From Sulfuritalea sp. (GTDB lineage Bacteria > Pseudomonadota > Gammaproteobacteria > Burkholderiales > Rhodocyclaceae), in NCBI GenBank assembly GCA_016716965.1, contig JADJUP010000030.1, forward strand, positions 186,001-250,000: a DNA stretch of 64,000 bases, read 5' to 3'. The notes beneath the pieces were generated by a model, which made no database searches, was not told the DNA's origin, and was given only the letters and a program-made list of their open reading frames with translations. How positions within the stretch are numbered: position 1 is the first letter of the stretch; every line of letters starts with the position of its first letter. Positions 18,751 to 25,885 of the stretch are shown here, piece after piece. The position numbers and the translations under genes were made by a program.

Positions 18751-19440
18751 ATGTCCAAGCCATTCAGGATCGCCCCCAGCATCCTTTCCGCCAACTTCGC
18801 CAAACTGGGTGACGAGGTCGACAACGTGCTGCGCGCGGGCGCCGACATCGTCCATTTCGATGTCATGGACAACCACTACGTGCCGAACCTGACCATCGGC
18901 CCGCTGGTTTGCGAAGCGCTGAAGAAGCACGGCGTCACGGCGCCGATCGACGTGCACCTGATGGTGAAGCCGGTCGACCGCATCATTCCCGACTTCGCCA
19001 AGGCCGGCGCCACCTACATCACCTTCCACCCGGAAGCATCGGAGCACGTCGACCGCACCATAGGGCTGATCCGCGAATGCGGTTGCAAGCCGGGCCTGGT
19101 GTTCAATCCGGCCACTCCCCTCGACGTTCTCGACTACACCCTGGACAAGCTCGACATGGTGCTGCTGATGTCGGTGAACCCCGGCTTCGGCGGCCAGAAG
19201 TTCATCCCCTACGTGCTCGACAAGGCGCGCAAGGTGCGCCAGATGATCGATGCCCGCGGCCTCGACGTCAGCCTCGAAATCGACGGCGGCGTCGGCCCGG
19301 CCAACATCCTGGAAGTGGCGAAGGCCGGCGTCGATACCTTCGTCGCCGGCTCCGCCGTGTTCGGCGCGGCGAAGGACAGCGATCCGAACCGTTACGACAC
19401 GGTGATCGGCGCCCTGCGCGCCGAACTGGCGAAGGCCTGA
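18751..19440 (+). CDS. rpe: Ribulose-phosphate 3-epimerase
   Basis: The 229-residue TIM-barrel protein has the family motifs IAPSILSANFAKL, HFDVMDNHYVPNLTIGP, VDVHLMVKP and VNPGFGGQKFIP. It interconverts ribulose-5-phosphate and xylulose-5-phosphate. In many betaproteobacteria rpe is followed directly by gph and the trp genes. Here they are about 9.8 kb apart, separated by unrelated genes. Confidence 0.96.
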   Translation: MSKPFRIAPSILSANFAKLGDEVDNVLRAGADIVHFDVMDNHYVPNLTIGPLVCEALKKHGVTAPIDVHLMVKPVDRIIPDFAKAGATYITFHPEASEHVDRTIGLIRECGCKPGLVFNPATPLDVLDYTLDKLDMVLLMSVNPGFGGQKFIPYVLDKARKVRQMIDARGLDVSLEIDGGVGPANILEVAKAGVDTFVAGSAVFGAAKDSDPNRYDTVIGALRAELAKA

Positions 19441-19453
19441 GCGTCGCCCGCGC

Positions 19454-19936
19454 TCACAGCGCGCCTTCCAGCTTCAGCAGGAAGACCTTGCAGTCCACGC
19501 CGCCGGCATACCCCGTCATCGCGCCATCGGCGCCGATGACGCGGTGGCAGGGCACCACGATGCCGATCGGATTGCGGCCGTTGGCGGCGCCGACGGCACG
19601 CGCCGCCTGCGGCCGCCCGATGGCGACCGCCTGCTGGCCGTAGGTTCGCGTTTCGCCATAGGGAATCGCGGCCAGCGCAGCCCAGGCGCGCTTCTGGAAT
19701 TCGGTTCCCTGTGGATCGAGCGCGACGCGAAATTGCCGCAAGTCGCCGGCGAAGTAGGCGTCGAGTTCGCGCTGCAACTCAAGCAGCATCGGGTTGCGCG
19801 GGGCCTCTACCCAGTCGCGCGGAATCGCCGGAACATACTTTCCGGCGCGGACATGGACATCGGTGATGCCCCTGTCCGAGGCAGCCAGCAGCAGTTCGCC
19901 CAGCGGCGACGCGCACCATTGGAAATGTCTCGTCAT
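19454..19936 (-). CDS. ogt: Methylated-DNA--protein-cysteine methyltransferase
   Basis: The start at 19936 gives 160 residues beginning MTRHFQWCASPLGELLLAAS. The active-site motif is IVVPCHRVIG, with the alkyl-accepting Cys, preceded by the DNA-binding helix TYGQQAVAIGRPQAARAVGAANGRNP. It removes O6-alkyl groups from guanine in a suicide reaction. It starts 1 bp after the ada-alkA stop, so the two repair genes form an operon. Confidence 0.93.
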   Translation of the reverse strand: MTRHFQWCASPLGELLLAASDRGITDVHVRAGKYVPAIPRDWVEAPRNPMLLELQRELDAYFAGDLRQFRVALDPQGTEFQKRAWAALAAIPYGETRTYGQQAVAIGRPQAARAVGAANGRNPIGIVVPCHRVIGADGAMTGYAGGVDCKVFLLKLEGAL

Positions 19937-19937
19937 C

Positions 19938-21425
19938 TCAACTCTCCTTGTCGGCAGGTCGTTCCAGCCTGCGCCACAGGTGCAGCACCGCATAGCTGCG
20001 CCAGGGGCGCCAGGCCTCGGCCTGCATATCGGCCGCGCGCTGTCCCTGCGCCGTATTGGGCAGGTCGAGCGCCTTGAGCAGCGCCACGTCGCGCGGCGGC
20101 CAGGCATCCGGCCAGGCCAGGGCGCGCATGGCGATGTAGTGGGCGGTCCACGGACCGATGCCGCGGATGGCGCCCAGGGCCTCTATCGTCCGCGCCGGAT
20201 CCTGGAAATCGTCCAGCGGCAACTCGCCGCAATGCACGCCTTGCGCGATGGCGATCATCGCCTCCGCGCGCTGGCCGCCGATGCCCAGCCGCCCGATGTC
20301 GTCGCGCGTCGCGCCAGCGACCCGCGCCGGCGTCGGAAACGCCTGCGTCAGGTCGCGAAACGGGGTCGCCACCGGTTCGCCGAAGGCCGCGACGAAGCGC
20401 GTCGCCAGGGTACGCGCCGCCTTGACCGTGACCTGCTGGCCGAGGACCGCGCGCATCGCCAGCTCGAACGAGTCGAACGCACCGGGCAAACGCAATCCTT
20501 CGGCACCCTGCGCCAGCGTTCCCAGCGCCGCGCCGATTTCCCGCGGATCGGCCGCCACGTCGAATACGCGCCGGGTACGCGCCAGCAGGCGCGGCGTCGC
20601 CGCCGCCAAATCCGCCGAAAAGCGCAGTTGCAGGGCATCGCGCTGCGGCAGGCAGCGCACCTCGAGCCAGCCATGGCGCACCGATCCGCCCTCGCCTTCG
20701 ATGCGGACGATGCGGCGATAGGCCTCGCCTTCCACCGACTCCACGCCCGGTATCGCCCGCCTGTCGAAGAAGCCCAGCAAGCGGGGGAAATCGTAGGGCG
20801 GCCGGTAGGGCAGGACGAAACTCAGTGCATCCGCATCGCCATCGACGCCGGGGGGCCGTCCTTCCTTGCGCAGACGTCCCGGCGAAAAGCCGTAGCGCTG
20901 CGCGAACAGCGCGTGCATGCGGCGGACGCTGGAAAAGCCGCTGGCGAAAGCCACCTCGGTCACCGCCAGCCGCGTATCGGTGAGCAGGCGCTTGGCCAGC
21001 AGCAGGCGATGCGTCTGCGCGAACTGGATCGGGTTGACGCCGAACTCCTCCATGAAGATGCGGCGCAGATGACGATCCGTGACGCCGACGCGGCCGGCGA
21101 CGTGCGCAAGGTCGATGCTGTCGCCGATGCCATCCTCGATCATCCGTGCCGCCGCCCGAGCCAGCGTCGCGCCCGCTTCGGTGACGGCGAATCCGGGCGC
21201 CAGTTCGGGGCGGCAGCGCAGGCAGGGGCGGAATCCCGCAGCTTCCGCCGCCGCCGCGCTGGGGTGGAAACTGCAGTTTTCCGCCCGCGGCAGGCGCACG
21301 CGACAGATCGGCCGGCAGTAAATGCCCGTCGTCGCCACGCCGACGAAGAAGCGTCCGTCGAAGCGCGCGTCATGCGACTTCATCGCCTGATAGCAGGCCG
21401 CCGGAGTGAGCTGGGCGAATTTCAT
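19938..21425 (-). CDS. alkA: Ada/AlkA fusion: regulatory methyl acceptor plus 3-methyladenine DNA glycosylase
   Basis: The 495-residue protein has an Ada zinc/methyl-acceptor domain at its start (Cys37 and Cys41 in TGIYCRPICRVR, then FRPCLRCRPE). An AraC-type helix-turn-helix follows (about 90-185, FASGFSSVRRMHALF). The rest is an AlkA glycosylase domain with its helix-hairpin-helix (IRGIGPWTAHYIAMRAL) and catalytic Asp in PPRDVAL. The Ada half probably senses methyl phosphotriesters and activates the pair, while the AlkA half excises alkylated bases. The O6 methyltransferase part of classical Ada is absent and is supplied by the adjacent ogt. Confidence 0.93.
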   Translation of the reverse strand: MKFAQLTPAACYQAMKSHDARFDGRFFVGVATTGIYCRPICRVRLPRAENCSFHPSAAAAEAAGFRPCLRCRPELAPGFAVTEAGATLARAAARMIEDGIGDSIDLAHVAGRVGVTDRHLRRIFMEEFGVNPIQFAQTHRLLLAKRLLTDTRLAVTEVAFASGFSSVRRMHALFAQRYGFSPGRLRKEGRPPGVDGDADALSFVLPYRPPYDFPRLLGFFDRRAIPGVESVEGEAYRRIVRIEGEGGSVRHGWLEVRCLPQRDALQLRFSADLAAATPRLLARTRRVFDVAADPREIGAALGTLAQGAEGLRLPGAFDSFELAMRAVLGQQVTVKAARTLATRFVAAFGEPVATPFRDLTQAFPTPARVAGATRDDIGRLGIGGQRAEAMIAIAQGVHCGELPLDDFQDPARTIEALGAIRGIGPWTAHYIAMRALAWPDAWPPRDVALLKALDLPNTAQGQRAADMQAEAWRPWRSYAVLHLWRRLERPADKES

Positions 21426-21510
21426 GGGCGCAGTGTAGCCCTGCTCCGGCGCAGGATTCGCCGTTTTCGGACATGCGAATCGGAGCGGCCGGAATCCGGC
21501 CGCGGCGGCG

Positions 21511-21969
21511 TCAGGAAGCCCTGGCGCCCTTTTTCGCGGCGCGGGCGCGGGCGGCCCGCTCGCGCTTCAATTCGCCGCGCACATCGCCCAGTTCGGCCAC
21601 CATGGTCTCGATGTGGCGGCGCCGTTCATCGAGCTCGGCCATCGCCGCGTCAATGCGCCCGATCAGGTAGTCGAGCTGCCGCGCGTGTCCCTCGCCATGC
21701 TCGCCATACAGCGACAGGATGTGCTCGATCTCGGCCAGCGACATGCCCACCGCCTTGCCGCGCAGGATCAGGCCCAGCCGCACCCGGTCGCGCCGCGTGT
21801 AGGCGCGGCCGCCGTTGATGCGGCGCGGCGCCAGCAGGCCCTTGTCCTCGTAGAAACGTATGGTGCGCAGCGAGATGCCGTACTCGCGCGCCAGTTCGGT
21901 GATGCCGTATAGCCCGTCGTCGGACGGCGTCGTCGCTGCCGGAACGGGTTGCCTGCGGATTGCATTCAT
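21511..21969 (-). CDS. MerR-family regulator, LiuR-like
   Basis: The 152-residue protein has an N-terminal MerR winged helix (YGITELAREYGISLRTIRFYEDKGLLAPRR) and a dimerisation coiled coil (AAMAELDERRRHIETMV). No cysteine pair for metal binding is seen. It is divergent from the acyl-CoA operon starting at 22093. LiuR-type MerR proteins control leucine and isoprenoid acid degradation in proteobacteria, so it probably controls that operon. The Lys/Arg/Ala-rich tail has no assigned role. Confidence 0.85.
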   Translation of the reverse strand: MNAIRRQPVPAATTPSDDGLYGITELAREYGISLRTIRFYEDKGLLAPRRINGGRAYTRRDRVRLGLILRGKAVGMSLAEIEHILSLYGEHGEGHARQLDYLIGRIDAAMAELDERRRHIETMVAELGDVRGELKRERAARARAAKKGARAS

Positions 21970-22030
21970 GGCGCCATCCTAGCAAGCCAGCATGCCGCTT
22001 TCAAGACAAATATTCCCTTACGGGCAACTT

Positions 22031-22059
22031 GTTGACGTTAACGTAAGCACTCGTTAGCA
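22031..22059 (+). promoter_or_regulatory. Promoter with palindromic operator for the acyl-CoA operon
   Basis: TTGACG (22031-22036) and TAGCAT (22054-22059) are spaced by 17 bases. The near-palindrome TTGACGTTAACGTAAG overlaps the -35 box. Its ACGT halves fit the kind of site I recall for LiuR regulators. It lies in the gap between the MerR gene and the SDR gene. Confidence 0.5.
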
Positions 22060-22092
22060 TGGCCCGATCGACGCCGGCAAGGAGCCCCGCGC

Positions 22093-22995
22093 ATGAGCCC
22101 ATCACCGCCCACCGAAGCTGAACCCTTCTCCGCCTACGCCAGCGTGCTGCGGCCGGGCCTGTTCGCCGGCGAAGTGCATTGGGTCACCGGCGGCGGCAGC
22201 GGCATCGGCCGCTGCGTCGCCCATGAACTGGCGTCGCTGGGTGCCACCGTCATCCTCAGCGGGCGCACCGAGGAAAAGCTGCGCAAGGTGGCCGACGAAA
22301 TCGTCCAGGACGGCGGCCGCGCCGAGGCCTGCGCCCTCGACATCCGCGACGAGGATGCGGTAAAGGCGGCGGTGCACGCCGTCGTCGCGCGGCACCCGCA
22401 CATACACGGCCTGGTCAACAACGCCGGCGGCCAGTTTCCGGCACCGCTGATGGCGATCGGCAAGAAGGGCTTCGAAACGGTGGTCGCCAACAACCTGACC
22501 GGCGGCTTCCTGATGATGCGCGAGCTTTACCTGCAATCGATGCAGGCCCACGGCGGCGCCATCGTGAACATGACGGCCGACATGTGGAACGGCATGCCCG
22601 GCATGGGCCACTCGGGCGCCGCGCGCGCCGGCATGGCCAACCTGACCAAGACGGCGGCCGTCGAATGGGCGGCCAGCGGCGTGCGCGTCAATGCGGTCGC
22701 CCCGGGCTGGATCGCATCCAGCGGCATGGACAGCTACAAGGGCCCGGTGCGCGAGATGATCCCGAAACTCAAGCGCCACGTACCGCTGCGCCGGCTCGGC
22801 ACCGAGTCCGAGGTCAGTGCCGCCATCTGCTTCCTGCTCTCGCGCGGCGCCGCCTTCATCACCGGCGTGACGCTGGCCATCGACGGCGGCGCGCCGCTGG
22901 AAAGCCCGCTGTTTCCGATCGCCGACCACCGGCGTTCGGTGCCCTTCGACGGCTTTCATCGCAGCGTCACCCCCGACGTGCTGAAGGACGCCTGA
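22093..22995 (+). CDS. SDR-family oxidoreductase (AtuG/PECR-like)
   Basis: The 300-residue protein has a Rossmann nucleotide site (VTGGGSGIGR) and NNAGG. Where classical SDRs have Tyr-x3-Lys it reads HSGAARAG, as I recall for peroxisomal trans-2-enoyl-CoA reductases and AtuG-type proteins. A reductase or dehydrogenase acting on an acyl-CoA is therefore likely, but its direction is unknown. It is the first gene of the operon, and its stop shares one base with the next start (TGATG at 22993). Confidence 0.8.
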   Translation: MSPSPPTEAEPFSAYASVLRPGLFAGEVHWVTGGGSGIGRCVAHELASLGATVILSGRTEEKLRKVADEIVQDGGRAEACALDIRDEDAVKAAVHAVVARHPHIHGLVNNAGGQFPAPLMAIGKKGFETVVANNLTGGFLMMRELYLQSMQAHGGAIVNMTADMWNGMPGMGHSGAARAGMANLTKTAAVEWAASGVRVNAVAPGWIASSGMDSYKGPVREMIPKLKRHVPLRRLGTESEVSAAICFLLSRGAAFITGVTLAIDGGAPLESPLFPIADHRRSVPFDGFHRSVTPDVLKDA

Positions 22996-24833
22996 TGCCC
23001 GCCCTCGACACGCTGATCGATGCAAGGTCGGCCGCCTTTGCCGCCAACGCCGCGCGCATGGCCGAGCGCCTGGCGGAAGTGCGCGCCCTCGAAGCCAAGG
23101 TGCGCGAGGAATCGGCCTCCAAGCGCGAGAAGTTCGAGAAGCGCGGCCAGTTGCTGCCGCGCGAGCGCGTGGCGCGCCTGATCGACCGCGGCAGCGATTT
23201 CATCGAGTTCTGCACGCTCGCCGGACTGGGCATGCACGACGACGACGGCAAGGATTCCGTGCTCGGCGGCGGCTCCATCATCGGCATCGGCACGGTGGCC
23301 GGCAAGCGCTGCGTGGTGCTGGCCAGCGACAGCGCGATCAAGGGCGGCACCATCCCGCCGATGGGCCTGCAGAAGAGCCTGCGTGCCCAGGAAATGGCGC
23401 GCGACAACCGCCTGCCGCTGATCTACCTGGTCGAGAGCGGCGGCGCCAACCTGATCTACCAGGCCGAGATCTTCATCGAGGGCGGGCGCAGCTTCGCCAA
23501 CCAGGCGCGGCTCTCCGCCGCCGGCATTCCGCAGATCGCGGTGGTGCACGGCGCATCGACCGCCGGCGGCGCCTACCTGCCGGGACTTTCGGACTACGTG
23601 ATCCTGGTGCGCGGCCGCTCGAGCATTTATCTCGCCGGCCCGCCGCTGGTCAAGGCCGCGATCGGCGAGGACAGCGACGAGGAAACCCTGGGCGGCGCCG
23701 AGACCCACGCCTCGGTCACGGGCCTGGGCGAATACCTCTGCGAGAACGACGCCCACGCCATCGCCACGGCACGCGAGGTGATGGACAAACTCAACTGGAA
23801 CGCCGTACCGCCAGCGCCGACTTTTCAAGAACCACGCTTTTCGCCGGATCAACTCCTCGGCCTCGTGCCCGCCGACGAGCGCGAACCCTACGACGTGCGC
23901 GAAGTCATCGCCCGCCTGGTCGATGCGTCCGATTTCCTCGAGTTCAAGGCCGGCTACGCCCCCGACACGATCTGCGGCCACGCGCGGCTGCACGGCCACG
24001 CCGTCGGCATCCTGGGCAACAACGGCCCGATCCAGCCCAATGGCTCGACCAAGGCCGCGCAGTTCATCCAGCTGTGCGACCAGAGCGGCACGCCCTTGAT
24101 CTTCCTGCAGAACACCACCGGCTACATGGTCGGCGCCGCCGCCGAACGTGCCGGGGCCATCAAGCACGGCTCGAAGATGATCCAGGCCGTGGCCAACGCC
24201 CGCGTACCCAAGCTCACCGTGGTGCTCGGCGGGTCGTTTGGCGCCGGCAACTACGGCATGTGCGGGCGCGGCTTCGACCCGCGCTTCATCTTCGCCTGGC
24301 CCTCGGCGCGCACCGCCGTGATGGGCGCGGCGCAAGCGGCCAAGGTCATGGAAATCGTCGGCCGCGCCAAGCTCGAACGCGCCGGCCAGCCGGCCAACGA
24401 AGCCGCGCTCGCCGCCATGAGCGAAGGCCTGCGCCGCCGGCTGGAGGCCGAATCCACGGCGCTGTTCGCCACCGCCCGGCTGTGGGACGACGGCATCATC
24501 GACCCGCGCGACACCCGTCGCATCCTCGGCCTTTGCCTCGACGTCTGCGCCGAAGGCGAAGCGCGAACCCTGCGCCCCAACAGCTTCGGCGTCGCCCGTT
24601 TCTACGGAGGAAAGGGATCCCCATGCAACTCAGCACCGAACACCGCCAGCTTGCCGACACCGTGCTGCGCTTCGTGCGCGAACAACTCAATCCGCATGTC
24701 GCCGAGTGGGAAGCGGCCGAGCAGTTCCCTTCGCACGAGGTGTTCAAGAAGCTCGGCGACCTCGGCCTGCTCGGGCTCAAGTACGACCCGGCCTACGGCG
24801 GCCAGGGGCTGGACTTCTCCTACTCGATGGTGA
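22995..24833 (+). CDS. Biotin-dependent acyl-CoA carboxylase, carboxyltransferase (beta) subunit
   Basis: Residues 1-536 match methylcrotonyl/geranyl-CoA carboxylase beta subunits: GKRGQLLPRERV-type start, ESGGANL, STAGGAYLPGLSDY, and GGSFGAGNYGMCGRGFDPRF. The position read as RIFFNQ in methylcrotonyl enzymes (from memory) is RSFANQ here, so the acyl pocket may be larger. The expected C-terminus is VARF at codon 536, but the next codon is TAC, not a stop. The frame runs 77 codons further, over the start of the next gene. The natural protein probably ends near 24602. A repeat copy at 23801 encodes NAVPPAPTF. Confidence 0.85.
   Translation: MPALDTLIDARSAAFAANAARMAERLAEVRALEAKVREESASKREKFEKRGQLLPRERVARLIDRGSDFIEFCTLAGLGMHDDDGKDSVLGGGSIIGIGTVAGKRCVVLASDSAIKGGTIPPMGLQKSLRAQEMARDNRLPLIYLVESGGANLIYQAEIFIEGGRSFANQARLSAAGIPQIAVVHGASTAGGAYLPGLSDYVILVRGRSSIYLAGPPLVKAAIGEDSDEETLGGAETHASVTGLGEYLCENDAHAIATAREVMDKLNWNAVPPAPTFQEPRFSPDQLLGLVPADEREPYDVREVIARLVDASDFLEFKAGYAPDTICGHARLHGHAVGILGNNGPIQPNGSTKAAQFIQLCDQSGTPLIFLQNTTGYMVGAAAERAGAIKHGSKMIQAVANARVPKLTVVLGGSFGAGNYGMCGRGFDPRFIFAWPSARTAVMGAAQAAKVMEIVGRAKLERAGQPANEAALAAMSEGLRRRLEAESTALFATARLWDDGIIDPRDTRRILGLCLDVCAEGEARTLRPNSFGVARFYGGKGSPCNSAPNTASLPTPCCASCANNSIRMSPSGKRPSSSLRTRCSRSSATSACSGSSTTRPTAARGWTSPTRW
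23801..23825 (-). repeat. Dispersed hairpin repeat, copy 3 (in carboxylase beta)
   Basis: The minus strand reads AAAAGTCGGCGCTGGCGGTA then CGGCG, a full-length copy. In the host gene it encodes NAVPPAPTF, between the two carboxyltransferase halves, where a linker can vary. Confidence 0.8.
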
Positions 24834-25774
24834 TGGCCGAGGCGCTCGGCGAATGCGCCTGCGGCGGCGTGCCGATGGCCATCGGCGTGCAGACCGACAT
24901 GTGCACCCCGGCGCTGGCGCGCTTCGGCTCGGACGAACTGAAGCGCGAGTTCCTCGCCCCGGCCATCGCCGGCGACATGGTCGGCTGCATCGGCGTCTCC
25001 GAACCCGGCGGCGGCTCCGACGTCGCGGCGGTGAAGACCACGGCGAAGAAGGACGGCGGCGACTACGTGATCAACGGCAGCAAGATGTGGATCACCAACG
25101 GCATGCAGGCCGACTGGTGCTGCCTGCTCGCCAACACCTCGGCCGAGGGCGGCCCCCACCGCAACAAGTCGCTGATCATGGTGCCGATGGACTCGCCCGG
25201 CATCAGCCGGCAGAAGATCATCAAGATCGGCATGGACGCCTCGGACACCGCGCAGATCTTCTTCGACGAGGTGCGCGTGCCGCAGCGCAATGTCATCGGC
25301 CAGGAAGGCATGGGCTTCACCTACCAGATGCTGCAGTTCCAGGAGGAACGCCTGTGGGGCGCGGCGAGCAGCCTGCGCATGATGGACAACATGATCGACC
25401 AGACCATCGCCTACACGCGCGAACGCCAGGCCTTCGGCAAGTCCATCCTCGACAACCAGGTGGTGCATTTCCGCCTCGCCGAACTGCGCACCGAAGTCGA
25501 GGCCCTGCGCGCCCTGACCTGGCGCGCCGTCGAGGAATACATCGGCGGCAAGGATGTGACGCGGCTGGCCTCGATGGCCAAGCTGAAGTGCGGCCGGCTC
25601 GACCGCGAGGTGGCGGATGCCTGCCTGCAGTACTGGGGCGGCATGGGCTACACCTGGGACAATCCCGTCTCGCGCGCCTGGCGCGACGGACGCCTGGTGT
25701 CGATCGGCGGTGGCGCCGACGAGGTGATGCTGGGCATCATCTGCAAGCTGGAAGGCACGCTGCCCCGCTCATGA
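24623..25774 (+). CDS. Acyl-CoA dehydrogenase (AtuD-like)
   Basis: The 383-residue flavoprotein starts at an ATG with GGAGG 12 bases upstream. It shows the family motifs CIGVSEPGGGSDVAAVKT and MWITNG (FAD site), RQAFGKSI, and QYWGGMGYTWDNPVSRAWRD near the C-terminus. It should introduce an alpha,beta double bond into a (probably branched) acyl-CoA, passing electrons to ETF. Operon context with a carboxylase resembles atuC-atuD or liuA-liuB, suggesting citronellyl- or isovaleryl-type substrates. The exact substrate cannot be read from sequence. Confidence 0.88.
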   Translation: MQLSTEHRQLADTVLRFVREQLNPHVAEWEAAEQFPSHEVFKKLGDLGLLGLKYDPAYGGQGLDFSYSMVMAEALGECACGGVPMAIGVQTDMCTPALARFGSDELKREFLAPAIAGDMVGCIGVSEPGGGSDVAAVKTTAKKDGGDYVINGSKMWITNGMQADWCCLLANTSAEGGPHRNKSLIMVPMDSPGISRQKIIKIGMDASDTAQIFFDEVRVPQRNVIGQEGMGFTYQMLQFQEERLWGAASSLRMMDNMIDQTIAYTRERQAFGKSILDNQVVHFRLAELRTEVEALRALTWRAVEEYIGGKDVTRLASMAKLKCGRLDREVADACLQYWGGMGYTWDNPVSRAWRDGRLVSIGGGADEVMLGIICKLEGTLPRS

Positions 25775-25826
25775 ACCTGCGCCGATCGGATTGGGGGCTC
25801 TATCCTCAGTACAGACTGTACGTTCC

Positions 25827-25848
25827 GGGGGCGGCGCGGGCCGCCCCC
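25827..25848 (+). promoter_or_regulatory. GC-rich hairpin between dehydrogenase and carboxylase alpha genes
   Basis: GGGGGCGGC, loop GCGG, then GCCGCCCCC form a perfect 9-bp stem. A T6 run lies 18 bases further on, too far for a classical terminator. A second small inverted repeat (CGCTCG/CGAGCG) encloses that T run just before the next ATG. It may set relative expression of the two carboxylase subunits. Confidence 0.45.
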
Positions 25849-25885
25849 TGGGCCCGCTCGCTACGATTTTTTCACGAGCGTTGAG

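Noticed and set aside
25827..25872. Intrinsic terminator ending the operon before carboxylase alpha
   Set aside because: The T run is 18 bases from the hairpin and the alpha subunit must be expressed with beta, so I list it only as a hairpin.
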